NCBI GenBank assembly: GCA_902806565.1
Contig: CADCXA010000053.1
Location: forward strand, 62,001-126,000
Direction: 5' to 3'
From: Hypoxylon rubiginosum
Taxonomy: Eukaryota; Ascomycota; Sordariomycetes; Xylariales; Hypoxylaceae
DNA: 64,000 bases
Shown here: positions 25,715 through 37,200 of the stretch, piece after piece
How positions within the stretch are numbered: the first letter of the stretch is position 1
Layout of the letters: every line of letters starts with the position of its first letter
The notes under the pieces: model-generated
What the model was told of the DNA's origin: nothing
Databases searched by the model: none
The model's input: the letters and a program-made list of their open reading frames with translations, nothing else
Translations under genes and position numbers: made by a program

Positions 25715-27037
25715 GAGGGTGTTCGGCACCAAGGCAAGGGATGAGAATACACCACACTGTAAGGGGTGCCGCTGGGACATGGAGGATTCTCTATGAAGAT
25801 ATGAAAATGTAAAGCTTGGGAACTAGATCTATAGCATACCTGGCAATACAGAAACGGGATTTTGAATTTACCACATCTTTTATGAGGTTCAACTTTGTGG
25901 ATAGCTTGGGAAGTCGGTCGCCTACAACCGATTTGTCACGCCCTAGTGTGAGGGTTCGAGGGTTCGAGGGTTCGAGAGTTCGGACGAAGCAGTCAAGAAG
26001 TCAGGTACTTACATACATGTATGTAAGTTATGTGGGTTATGTATCTACATGTATGTACATAGGTAGGCAAATACATGTGTCAACACAAGTAGTAGATCTG
26101 GAGATCTGGGTTGCTGACCGCCTTGCTACTACATATGTAAAAAAGAAGGAAAAAAACAATTCTGCCGGATTAAAATTTCCAAAAAGGACCAGGGTCCAAG
26201 TGCGGTGAGAAAGTGATTTGCTGATTTGCCAATGCTGTTGGATTGTTGGACACAAATCGACCCATGGACCCACGGAAGCTGCAGATTTATCCTATCAGAC
26301 CACGTACCAGGTACCTAGTACTACTAGGGAAAAAGCTATTGTGGAGTAGGCGCGATCAGTTCGGGGCATTTGTTTTGGTGCTTTGGTACAGGTACCAAGG
26401 TACAATACGTCAGTTGGTCTGCTTGCGGCGCTCCAGCGCACTTGCAACCCTTTTTGCACTGCTCTGACTGCTGTACTGCTGTACTGCTGCACTGATTTTT
26501 GCCAAAGCGCGTTTTTTCTTCTTCTTTCTTTCACCTTGTTCCTCGCCAAACTGCGAACAGTCCAACTTTCTTTGCTTCGAGCACCTTTCTCTTCATTGTC
26601 CTCGATTCAAAACAAAGAGAAACTATCTCGCATTTTCCCTGAACCGCCACATTCATCTTTTACTTTGTTCATCAACAAAGGTCCCGTACCAAGGTTTTCA
26701 TTAAGCCCAAATTGGTCTTCCTTCTCCCAGAAAGACGCCATCGTTCCATCTACCGCAGCTGTGCAGCTTACCAACGCACTACACGTACCGCTTGTAGTAC
26801 TACTCATACTACTCGTACTACTGTTACTGCTATTGCACATAGCACTCTTACCTACCTATAGCCATCCATTCTTCGCATACACCTTGCCTCACCTACTACG
26901 CCTCGCCTTATCCTATACCACCTAACCTAACACGTCCGTTGTCAGAGGTCACGAGATCCCCGAGGCCCCTTGTTTCTCACCTTTTTTACTCGCACTCTCT
27001 TGACCTTTGCATATCCCAAAGGCGCAACATCAACATA
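25715..27037. other. Intergenic region and RCC1 leader
   Basis: No supported gene. It includes a GTTCGAGGG tandem (about 25950-25983), palindromic ACATACATGTATGTAAGT motifs (about 26010-26060), and a pyrimidine-rich stretch before the RCC1 start (about 26505-26540). An open frame at 26383-26925 is rich in Leu and Pro without domain features and is probably leader sequence. Confidence 0.5.
25949..25983. repeat. 9-bp tandem repeat (GTTCGAGGG), about four copies
   Basis: The direct repeats contain GGTTCGAGG, which mimics a tRNA B box, but no tRNA fold surrounds them. Confidence 0.85.
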
Positions 27038-29020
27038 ATGCCCCCCAAAGCCCGTAAAAACGCGGTGCTGGTTGACGCCGAGTCCGACACATCGTCAGGA
27101 ACGACTAAAGACACGAGAAATGGCGCAACCACCAATATTCGTCAATCGAAGTCCACCCCCGGTGCGGTACCAGCCTCGGGCAAAAAGGCCCGCCCTCGTG
27201 CTAGACGACCGAGACCTAAGGAGACGGAGCAAGAACGGCTCGAGCGCGAACAGGAGGAGATATTAGACCAAGAACGACACATGCGAATGAGTAGAGAGGA
27301 CGAACTTCTAGACCTAATAGCCGCGCGGCAGCGCCCAGGGAAGCGTAACGTGACGAAGCGCAAGAGAGATGAGGATGATCAAGTCGAAAAGCCTGCCGAG
27401 AAACCCAGGGCAAAGAAACAACGTGGTTCCCCTAAGGATGCCACTCAGGACGAGGCGCCGAAGAAAGCATCGGCACCCAGGATGAAGCGCGTCGTTAAAG
27501 CGGCCTCCAAGAAGGATGCCGCTCAGGGCCAAGCACCGAAGAATGCCCCCGTTCCCAAGAAGACGCGCACGGTCAAAGCTGCCCCCAAGAAGTCCGCTGA
27601 GAGATCCGTTTCGCGCAGCAGAGGACTCGGCGCTAGAACTGTCATTATTAATCAAGTACCCTCTGCGGTATTCGATGTCTTCGTCTTTGGCGAAGGTTCA
27701 TCAGGCGAGCTTGGTCTTGGTAGCAAGAAGTACGACGGAAAGAAGCCTATTGATGTGAAGAGACCCCGCATCAACCACAACTTGAGAGGCGTCGTTGCCA
27801 TAGCTTGCGGCGGTATGCATTGTATTGCTCTGACCTCTGATCAGACAGTCCTCACTTGGGGCGTCAATGACGATAAGGCACTGGGCCGCGATACCCTCTG
27901 GGAAGGCGGTATCCGTGACATTGAGGAGGAGGAGGATTCTGAAATGGACGACGAGGATACCGGCATCAACCCCAACGAGAGTACGCCCGGCGAAGTCGAT
28001 CTTAGTGTACTCCCTGAAGGCACGCAAATTTCTCAGGTTGTCGCCACCGACTCTGCATCATTCATCCTCACCGACGACGGCTGGGTTTACGGTTGGGGCA
28101 CTTTCCGCGGTTCTGATGGTATTATTGGGTTCAGCGAAGGCGTTCGAACGCAGCCTACTCCTACCATCATACCCGACCTGAAGAATATCGTCCATTTAGC
28201 TTGTGGCTCGAACCATGTCCTGGCTATGGACGCATCCGGCAAAGTCTTCACCTGGGGTAGCGGAGGCCAATTCCAACTTGGCCGAAAGCCGCTCAGCCGT
28301 CTTGGAGGTCCCAGTGCTGGACTTAGTCCGCAGGCATGTGGGAAGTTCACCAAGAAGCACCGTGCCGTCCTTGTTGGCGCCGGCTCTTATCACAGCTTTT
28401 ACGTCGACACCGACGGCCGCGTGTGGGCCTGGGGTTTAAATAACTATGCGCAGACGGGTCTGAACGACAATACTGGAGAGGACGACGCCATGGTGCTCCA
28501 ACCTCAGATGGTTAAGTCACTGGAAGACTACAAGGTTTGCCAGATCGTGGGTGGCGAGCACCACTCAGTTGCATGCACGACGGATGGCAAACTGCTTACC
28601 TGGGGTCGTGTGGATGGTCATCAAGTTGGCCAGCCCTCTACGTTGTACACCGAGGAGAACGCCATTTTCGACGACAATGGAAAGCCTCGTATTCTTGCAC
28701 AGCCCACCGTGATTGATGGTATGCCCTTGTTTTCCCTCTTATCGGACGAGGCAGCACTAATAGATTCTACAGGCATCAAGGCCCAGTTTATTGCCGCGGG
28801 TACGGACACCAGCTTTGCGCTGGATGAGGCTGGCAAGGTCTACTCCTGGGGATTCTCGGCCAACTACCAGACAGGCCAGGGCACTATCGATGACATCGAA
28901 GTTCCTACCATGATCGACAACACTGCCATCCGTGACAGACATATCATCTGGGCCGGTGCGGGTGGTCAGTTCTCGATGATCGCGGCTGCGGCCGACGACG
29001 AGCTGCCCAACGGCCATTGA
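27038..29020 (+). CDS. pim1: RCC1-family Ran guanine nucleotide exchange factor (Pim1/Srm1)
   Basis: Chromatin-bound exchange factor that loads Ran with GTP, driving nuclear transport and spindle and envelope functions (family knowledge). The start at 27038 (MPPKARKNAV) is the first ATG of the long frame; the upstream in-frame part lacks an ATG. Exons are 27038-28718 and 28773-29020. The 54-bp intron (GTATGC...CACTAAT...TACAG) is in frame and stop-free, so both spliced (642 residues) and unspliced (660) forms can be translated; splicing gives VIDGIKAQFIAAG. RCC1 repeats begin at about residue 213 (VFVFGEGSSGELGLGS) and repeat as HCIALTSD...VLTWG, HVLAMDASGKVFTWG, HSFYVDTDGRVWAWG, HSVACTTDGKLLTWG and TSFALDEAGKVYSWG. 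The roughly 210-residue N-terminus is basic, with a coiled-coil segment (EQERLEREQEEILDQER), a KRKRDEDD nuclear signal and two similar Lys/Pro/Ala repeats. It is longer than I would expect for this family. Confidence 0.93.
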   Translation: MPPKARKNAVLVDAESDTSSGTTKDTRNGATTNIRQSKSTPGAVPASGKKARPRARRPRPKETEQERLEREQEEILDQERHMRMSREDELLDLIAARQRPGKRNVTKRKRDEDDQVEKPAEKPRAKKQRGSPKDATQDEAPKKASAPRMKRVVKAASKKDAAQGQAPKNAPVPKKTRTVKAAPKKSAERSVSRSRGLGARTVIINQVPSAVFDVFVFGEGSSGELGLGSKKYDGKKPIDVKRPRINHNLRGVVAIACGGMHCIALTSDQTVLTWGVNDDKALGRDTLWEGGIRDIEEEEDSEMDDEDTGINPNESTPGEVDLSVLPEGTQISQVVATDSASFILTDDGWVYGWGTFRGSDGIIGFSEGVRTQPTPTIIPDLKNIVHLACGSNHVLAMDASGKVFTWGSGGQFQLGRKPLSRLGGPSAGLSPQACGKFTKKHRAVLVGAGSYHSFYVDTDGRVWAWGLNNYAQTGLNDNTGEDDAMVLQPQMVKSLEDYKVCQIVGGEHHSVACTTDGKLLTWGRVDGHQVGQPSTLYTEENAIFDDNGKPRILAQPTVIDGMPLFSLLSDEAALIDSTGIKAQFIAAGTDTSFALDEAGKVYSWGFSANYQTGQGTIDDIEVPTMIDNTAIRDRHIIWAGAGGQFSMIAAAADDELPNGH

Positions 29021-30080
29021 GCACGGGCTCTAGTGGTTTTTAGTTGGGGAACAATGAACATTGGAGGAGGATGACATACGAAGACGATCCCGTTGTACTA
29101 TGTAGTATATAACGTTGGCATTTCCCGTTTTGGGCTCGAAGGAGTCTTGAGTCTACCTAGGGAGGTGTTTTAATATTCCATCAAGGGCCTAGACGTTGCT
29201 GGAATTCAACTCGTCATTATGAGACAAGACTCTCGGCCGCGAATGGATTGAGCATGGCAGGAGAAGCCAAATGTATTTCTTGTAATTGTGGATGATGGCA
29301 ACGATAATACCCTAGGAAGGTACCTAGGTAGTCTTGCGACTTTGGCTGTATTTTAGGTTGTCTCGGACGACAACACTGCCCTATAATAGCGAATTCTTTG
29401 ATGTCGAAGTTTGAACGAAGCAAGATTACCTCTCTCTCGCCCCTCCCAATTGACACCGTGATCACATAATGTTGTGCCGACGATAACGCATCAGTATAGA
29501 AAGAGTTGAGGAAGTTCTAATTCTATCTGTTAGAGCGAGGTAACAATAGTTGGCTTATCTAGGTAATCAGCCAAAGCCGGGAAATTTTACATGTAGGTAA
29601 GTAAAATGGGTATAACCCTGGGTTCTAAACTTTCTAATTTCACTCTGTTCGGTATCTATATTGTTCTGTAAGACGCGGTCGTGCTGTCGACGGTTGACGA
29701 GTGACGGTTGACGAGTGACGGTTGACGAGTGACGGTTGACGAGTGACGGTTGACGAGTGACGGTTGACGAGTGACGAGTAACGAGTGACGGACAGGATGT
29801 AATGACGCAAAGTGAATTCCTACCTAGGTACTCACTAGAATTCCCACGCTATTGGCTGACAACGCGAGCTATCTTCATATGTATGTAAGGGACTTGATTG
29901 TATAAAATGTATAAAATGGCAGAGGTCTGCTTATGTTTTATATGTTAGTATGTTAGGTACTTGTAATAGTAGGACGGGTGCCATACAATCCAGAACACAC
30001 ACATACTACCTATCTAGGTAACCTACCTCGAATATACACAACAATCGCATTGCTTTCGCATCTCGGACACCAAAGCTAAA
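29021..30080. other. Intergenic region with a minisatellite
   Basis: No gene was seen. It contains the 14-bp tandem repeat at 29689-29790 and several TACCTAGGTA palindromes (about 29318, 29821 and 30012). Confidence 0.5.
29689..29790. repeat. 14-bp minisatellite (GACGGTTGACGAGT), six full copies plus partial units
   Basis: Identical units start at 29689, 29703, 29717, 29731, 29745 and 29759. They are followed by degenerate GACGAGTAACGAGTGACG. Confidence 0.95.
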
Positions 30081-30572
30081 ATGTTAGGTCGTCTGCTACT
30101 TACCCTTGACGCTCTCGGGATGTGTTTTGGGACGATCTTCGCGGACTGCTTTAACGAAACACACATGTTCAATCCGCGATGGCCACCACACGCTAAGTAA
30201 GGCTCAACTTGTCTGCCTCGTTGGCCGGCTACATGCCTACCAAAGGTACATGTATAGACGTAGGTAATATATACTGACTCTATGAGTAACAGATTTCACA
30301 ACGTGCAGACGGTTTGCCTAGCAGTTATGCTTTCCGGGCTGACGCTGTATTACAGTTGGCGCGAGGCAAAGACAGCGGAGCTACGCCGCGAGTTCGTCTT
30401 CGCCAGTGCGATTACTGGTTCCATCTACTGGCTCGCCGGGCTTCTTAGTATTCTCCCTCCTGGCACCATGGGTGTCGACCCGGAGTTTGGTGGCCCAGCC
30501 TTTCCTCAGGCGAAGGTATTCGTCGGGTTTATGAGCGCCGGCTTGCTCGGCGCTTGGATGGAGTATCGTTGA
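30081..30572 (+). CDS. Small four-helix membrane protein (DUF6640-like)
   Basis: Exons are 30081-30196 and 30293-30572, with a 96-bp intron (GTAAGG...GAGTAACAG), giving 131 residues. The sequence starts MLGRLLLTLDALGMCFGTI and has a conserved-looking ETHMFNPRWPPHAKFHNVQT loop. Three more hydrophobic segments follow: VCLAVMLSGLTLYYSW, FVFASAITGSIYWLAGLLSI and AKVFVGFMSAGLLGAW. The NPRWPPHAKFHN motif is typical of a fungal small membrane protein family of unknown function, which I recall as DUF6640. Function is unknown. It lies between the RCC1 gene and the 3' end of the PKS, and could be the edge of the cluster or unrelated. Confidence 0.75.
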
Positions 30573-31280
30573 GATTGTCTATATTTTTTTTTCTCCCTTC
30601 CTTTTCTTCTCTTTCCCTCTCTCCCTCTTTCGGGAGGCAAGGATGAAGGGATAAAGGGATAAAGGGATGAAGGGATGAAGGGATGAAGGGATGAAGGGAT
30701 GAAAGGGGAAAGAGGATAAGAGAATGGAGGGGTAGAGGGAATCGGATTGGTTGTTGAAGCTGCAGCAGTGTTCGGGGGGGAGGGGGGGAAGGGGTTTGTC
30801 GGTCAGTCATCATTATAACCCACCTTGCCGTCTTGAGATGAGGCACCAATTGGGCACCTGTGACCGTTTATGCTCTTCTCTGTCGGAATCTGTTGAATGC
30901 CGACAAAGGGCGGCATCGTATCATATTATATGTACACATATCACGTTTCTTCCAGCAAATGACCCAAGACAAGAAGAAAGGCTACGAGCAAGATCAGGTT
31001 AGCGAGCAAATCGAAACATCCCTACTAATATATCACCTCGAAACGTCGGTGCATCCATCTGAATTCCCACATCAGAACTAGGAGCCGGCAGAGGAAACAA
31101 GCTTTCTCATACGGATCGATTGTTATATATGGTCATAATTCGGGTCAATACTCCTATGATGCAGCTGCTCGTTGCCTACGAATGAACTATGGTAGGGAAT
31201 TAATTTAAAGATGGTAGATTGATAAACCAGACGAAACCTGCCATCTTAACGCTGAGAACATAGGAGATAGATACGAATAA
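30573..31280. other. Intergenic region with pyrimidine and purine tracts
   Basis: No gene was seen. A pyrimidine tract (about 30583-30633) is followed by a purine-rich GATGAAGGG tandem repeat (about 30642-30725). The 3' untranslated region of the PKS probably lies near 31140-31280. Confidence 0.5.
30642..30705. repeat. 9-bp tandem repeat (GGGATGAA/GGGATAAA units)
   Basis: Seven or so purine-rich units are arranged in direct repeat. Confidence 0.85.
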
Positions 31281-34200
31281 CTACGTCGCTTTCCGAGACT
31301 CGCTCTCGAGTTTCTCAAACAGCTTATCCGCGACGAGTTCTGCGAGCTGAGCAAGTGTTCCACTCCCGACTATCTCTAGCACGCTCAGCGTGAGCCCAAA
31401 CGCGCCTTTGAACCATCGTCTCAGCTCGATCGCCATGAGCGAGTCAAGGCCCATCTGCGCCAAGGTTAGGCCGATGTCAACCTCCTCGTCGGGTTTGAGC
31501 AGGAAATCATAAATCTTCGTGCCGATCTCGTGTGCGAGGAAGTCGAGGCTACTCTTCTCTCGCAGCAGCGGCTTTCCTTCTTCCCCGCAGCCCTCGGCGG
31601 CAGTGATACGCGCGAGGAATTCTTGCAGGGCGTTGCTCTCGCTCGCCTTGGTCGAGTCCTCCACGCGTACGTTGTGGTAGATGCCCATGCGCCTGTCTCG
31701 CCGCCACATGGTCCGGTTGTTCGGATCGTCGAGGTCCTGTTCTGAACGAAGGCCCATCACCACTTGCGTGCTGTTGTACCACGGCGTGGGCGGAACCGCG
31801 TTTGGCGTAACGGTGCTCAACCCTGCGGGACGGCTATCCAAGAGACTAAGCTCTAGGAACCCTAGGAACTCCCGCTCACAGAGGAGATGGAGGCCTTGGG
31901 CTTTGATGTTGTGCATCGCGTGGGTGTTTTCGGCTACGAAGCCGACATCGCTAATGGGCCCAATGTTGAGCACAGAGGCCGGCAGGCCCAGAAAGTGTCG
32001 GTACCGACAGAAAGCTTCGATGAAGGTATTAGCTGCGACATAATTGCCTTGCCCGAGGGAATCGGCGACGGTGACCAGTGAGCTCGCCAAAAAGAAGAAA
32101 TCTAGGGGCTCTGATTGAAGCGCCCGATGGAGATTCCAGGTACCGTCGACCTTAGGGGCGAGCACGTCCTTCCATTGAGACCATTCCATATCCACAACTG
32201 GCACGTCCTGTGGTGATTTGGTTAGTATTAGCTGCGCACCTCATCGTTGCGAATGGATTCTTGCCTTGAGGACCATCGCTAGTTGTACTACCCCCTTAAT
32301 AGGGAACTTGGATTGGCGGACTGCTTCCTGTACGTCGTCCATGTGATCAACACGTCCAGCAACCGCCGTCACGGCGCATCCTACGGATTCTAACTCCAAG
32401 AATAGTGACTTGCTGATATCGCTTAGGCCTGCGCTCCGAGAAAGGAACGTTAGATTCCGCGCGCCTCTTTCTACCATCCACGTCGCAATCGATCTGCCTA
32501 AGCCCCCGACACCCCCTACCAGAAGATAAGCGGCAGTAGGGTCGAAGTCGATGCGGCGAGGTTGGGGCGTTGATTGGATGAACGTATTGGAGCCAGACTC
32601 GGGGAACGTGACTACAACCTTGCCGATATGGTCACCATCTTCCAAATGGCGGAACGCTCTCAGGATCTGTCTCGCTTCAAAAGTCGCAACGGGCTCAATT
32701 GGTTGGAGTAAGCCTTGCTGATAGAAACCGACAAACGTGTTTAGTAACCTATTCGTCTGTAAGCACATCACAAAGCATTACTGGTACGCGTATGATATCG
32801 AGAAAGAAGGAATCGAGAAAGAAGGAAAGGGGAGAAAGGGAAGAGAGCAATGTCTCTGGGACCGATACTGACCTCCTTAGCCACTTCGGTCGTTCCCTAA
32901 ACTCGGACAAGTTCACACCGTGGTAGGATCTATTTTCCGCGAAGGGCAACATATTTAAACGGCCGGAACCCTTCGAATCTCGGAGGCCAAGTTCGACCAT
33001 GATACCGAACTTGGCGACGCACCGCCAGGACTCGTGCAGAAGCTCGCCAGATAGCGAGTTGAGAACTAGATCGACCCCGCGGCCTGCTGTCTTTCGCATG
33101 ACCCCTTCGGCGAACGAAGAGTCTCGGGAGTTGAATATGTGGGAGCGCGGGATCCCGTACTTGTTCACTAGGTACTCAACCTTTTTCTCGCTCCCAGCCG
33201 TCGCGTATATCTCGGCCCCGAGCATCTGACTCACCTGCAGAGCTGCGAGGCCGACACCACCACATGCTGAGTGAATCAGGACGCTCTGTCCCTTCTCCAG
33301 GCGTCCGATGTCGATGAGGCTATAAATCACGGTACCGAAGCATACGGGGATTGTGGCGGCGGCCTCGAAAGTGAGCTCGTCCGGGATCTTCATAACGATC
33401 TCGGCCGGCGTCACATTCTTGGTTGCGAGGCAGCCATTGCACAGTGCCATAACCCTGTCGCCCGGGGCGAAATTCGTCACTGCCGACCCTACCTTGCGGA
33501 TGATACCTGAAAATTCGTAGCCAAGCGGAATGCGACCTGGCGTGGAAGATTCGATGACTCCTCTCGCTAGGACGACGTCGCGGAAGTTCAAGCCAACGGC
33601 CCGTGCTTCGATCTCGACGTGGTCATCGGGGAGTTCCAGTGGAAGGGGCTCGTCGATCCAATGGAGCGTCTCCATAGACCCGGTCTTACCAACATCCAGG
33701 GCCGTCCTCGTATTACCAATTGGCGATTCCTCCGTTCGAGAATTGCTTTCCCTCAGCCTGTTCGTAAGAGAGAAAGGATGGTACCTCGGGATACACACCT
33801 GTGAGTTCTCAACGGCAAACTCCCGATCCGGGGCTAGTGTGCCGACGTCTTCCTCCGTGCGGATCTTTTCAAACACCTCTAGAACTAGATCCGCAAACCG
33901 CGGTTCTCCGGCATCAATCTCGAGGGTACAGAGTCCGGGCGCTTGCTCCGCCCGTAGCGTGCGAGCGACACCGATGAACGTTGCCGGCCGGGGATCTGTG
34001 CATCTGATCTGAACGGGGCGCGTCAACCATAGTATTTTTTGCTCCTCGAGGGCTTTCGCAAACGTTTGCAAGTGGACCAAGGACTCCTCGGTCAGGTTTG
34101 TGAACCAGTCCGTCTCAAGATTCAAGCACGATATGATGTCCTCACCAAGCGGCGGCGTCGATGTCAGACGACACGGGGTGACTTTCCATCCCGAATGTTC

Positions 34201-37200
34201 CAGGGAAGATCTCAGACTACGAGCCACGTCTGATCCCTCGTCGTCACATAATAGTGCGACTTGCTTGGCGGACGTTATGTGTTTGACCTGAGGCCTCGAC
34301 ACGATCGTGACGATTTGATTATATGGCTCGTCGTCGTCGGAGACGTATGAATCAACGCCTGTGAAACCGGCGCCTTTCAACTCGCTGTCCCAGCGTTCAA
34401 CGGGCATCAAGGGGTTGGATGGCCTCGCGTCGGCCTCGCCTAGCCACCATCCCGAGAAATGGCCGAACATGTAATTCGCCGTCCGTAATGTGGGTAGAAG
34501 TTCCGTTAACACTAGCATCCCGTCCGGCTTTAGTAGCGATTTTATATTCCTAAGCGTTTCCTTGATGACGGGTGTTGCATGTACGACATTTGCCGCGAGG
34601 ATTAGATCGTACGCGCCCTTTCCGCCGCCTTCGAACCCTTGCTCGAGCGGCGACTTGCTGATATCGAGGACCTTGTACTCCATGTTAGGCGCGTACGAGA
34701 AGCGCTCCCGCGCCTTAACTAGAAATCCGGACGATACATCGGTGAAGGTGTAGACCGAATAAATCGGGAATCCGCCCTCGTCGACGAGGTCGCGCAATAT
34801 GAGTTCGGTGGTTCCGCCCGTACCGGCGCCGACTTCGAGGATCCGTAGGTTCGGTCGCGAGTTGGAGAGCAGGCGCACGAAGTCACCGTACCCGAAGCTC
34901 GTGTGGTTGTAGATCTCGGCGAGCAGGTTGTCCTGCATGAGCACGTCGAGGGTCTCGCGTGAACCCGTAAAGAGCTCTTCTGCGTGGTCGCATACGCGCT
35001 TTATCCCGATAGAGAGCGCGCTATGGTATCCATTTTTGAGAATCTCGAGATGGGATCCAATGGTGCTTCGTTGCTCGTCGAGGCTCAGCTCGATCAAGCG
35101 AGCCGCGTTATTGACTAACGGGAACTTGCTTCTCCCGGCGGCGGCGTGCTCGATCTCCTGCTTCATCCAGTCGCGGAGCTTGGCGAAGTGAGGTTGACAT
35201 GCTTCAAGCCCTTCTACCTTGCTCACTTCTTGGAGCATGCAGAGAAACGAGAGCTCCTGTTGCAGTCGGAGGTGTTCTCGGTCGGGCTTGGGCGGAGAGA
35301 ATAATGCCCTGTGATCTACAAAGTCAAAGTCGGGAAGCCACTGAACGTATGCTGCGGCATGTTTGTCGATGGAATCGTTCACCCCGTTGTCGTCCTCGAG
35401 GGGCGCTAGCTGAAGGCCGCGCATCCACAGCGCCGGTCGTCCCTCTGCGACGCACTCAACCTCGCCGAGTCGTAAGTCGCCCTTTTTGGTCCAAGCACGC
35501 GCGTGCATCTCTGCTGCGCCGCGGGAGATTACGAGTTCCTCGATAGAAGTGGGCACGTATAAGCCGTCAAAATTACGGCAAAGCCCCTGCGCTGTGGCGA
35601 TCATGAGCAGCTGTAGACAACCATCTATCGCCACGGGATGGAGGGAGAATGGCGACGACGTATTATCGTGCTTGTCAGCCAATTCGGCCTCGGCGATTTG
35701 TTCCGTTGTCGAGGTGGTGATGTTCGTGAGAGATTGGAACTCGGGACCGTAAATGAAGCCGTTACGCTCCATAGCTTCGTAGAAGGCTGGGCTCGACAGC
35801 TTACGAGACAGTCCCCGGGGTTCCCAAGACGGAGTATTTCTGGGCTCTTCGATATGCCTAACTTCTCCCATGCAATGCTTTATCCAGGCCGAGCCGCTAT
35901 AGGACGTGATATTGAATTCGTACCAACGAGATTCGTCCGAGTCGGTGAGCCTCTTTCGACGCAGCGTCGTGATTATCTCCACAGGCTTCGAGTCGCTCAG
36001 CACGAGGGCCGCGCGGGCGACTACGTGGCGGAGATGGTAGCTGGAGCCCATGTCGGCTCCAGCTACCTGGCGGATCGCCTCGCCCGCCATGGCGACGTAT
36101 CCGGAAAAGGGAAATATGACATCCTGCGAAACTTTGTGGTCGACCAGCCAGGAGGCGTCGTCAAGATGCAGGACATTCCGCCAGAGTGGCTCGTCATCAG
36201 GGGATTCTGTGGATCTGACGCCGAGGATGCAGTGGTGGGGATATCTGCGATGTCGCCAGGCAGTGGACAGCCGGCTCTCGTTCCAGAACGACTGCCCGCT
36301 GTGGTCCCATGCGTACGAGGGCAGCCCCGGGACGACCCGACCTCCGGTAAACAAGGGCCCAAATTCGATGTCCACATTCTCCTGGAAAAGCCGACCCAAT
36401 GCAGCTAGGAGGGACGCCGCACTGTCGCTGCCACGATTCTGCGACGCGACGTAGTTGCATTGCCAAGAGCGCGCTGTGCATGTCTGGCGCAGGGGACCTG
36501 CCAGTGCTGCGTGAGGGCCAATCTCGAGCAGAATATCGGAGTCACCTTGCAATTCGAAGAGATTCCCGACCGCCGTACTGAAGCGTACCGGCGAGACAAG
36601 GTTGGACACCCAGTACTCGGGACCTAAGCCGGCGGGATTGTCTATTATCTTGGTGGTAACGCTTGACATGAACGTAGATTTAGGCAGTAGTACCGGTCCG
36701 ATATCGAAGGAGTCTTTCTCCTGCTGTAGCAAGTGAAGGTACTCATTTGCTAGTGGGTTCATGTGGTCTAAGGGGGGGGGAAGTTGATGTTAGCTACCCC
36801 TTGTCTGCGGAGCGGGCAGTAAGACATTACTCGATATTACTTACGGGAATGATACGCCATGTCAACTTTCAATATACGGGCGAATGTATCCGGTTTCACC
36901 GCTTTTATTGTCGACACAACTTGTTCCACGAGTACTCGATCTCCAGATATGGTCGTACTCTGCGGGCTGTTCTCGCACGCCACCACGACGCCATCCGGCA
37001 GGAGCTTTGCCACCTCGGCAGCCCCAAGCCCGATCGCAGCCATCGATCCATCTTTCGGCCGGTTGCTAGAACATACTAGGCCACGGTAGTATGCCGCCTT
37101 AATAGCGAATTCGAGAGATATATAACCGGCGGCATATGCCGCAGCAATCTCGCCGCTGGAATGGCCCACGACTGCAGCAGGTATCACTCCAAGACGTCTT

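Noticed and set aside
25949..25983. tRNA B box (GGTTCGAGG)
   Set aside because: Arises from a 9-bp tandem repeat; no tRNA fold around it.
26383..26925. 180-codon plus-strand open frame before RCC1
   Set aside because: Leu-rich with no domain features and overlapping the pyrimidine-rich leader; contains a short repeated CTACTCGTACTA sequence that explains the Leu/Val run.
29689..29790. CRISPR-like array
   Set aside because: Units are directly adjacent with no spacers, and the genome is eukaryotic; it is a minisatellite.
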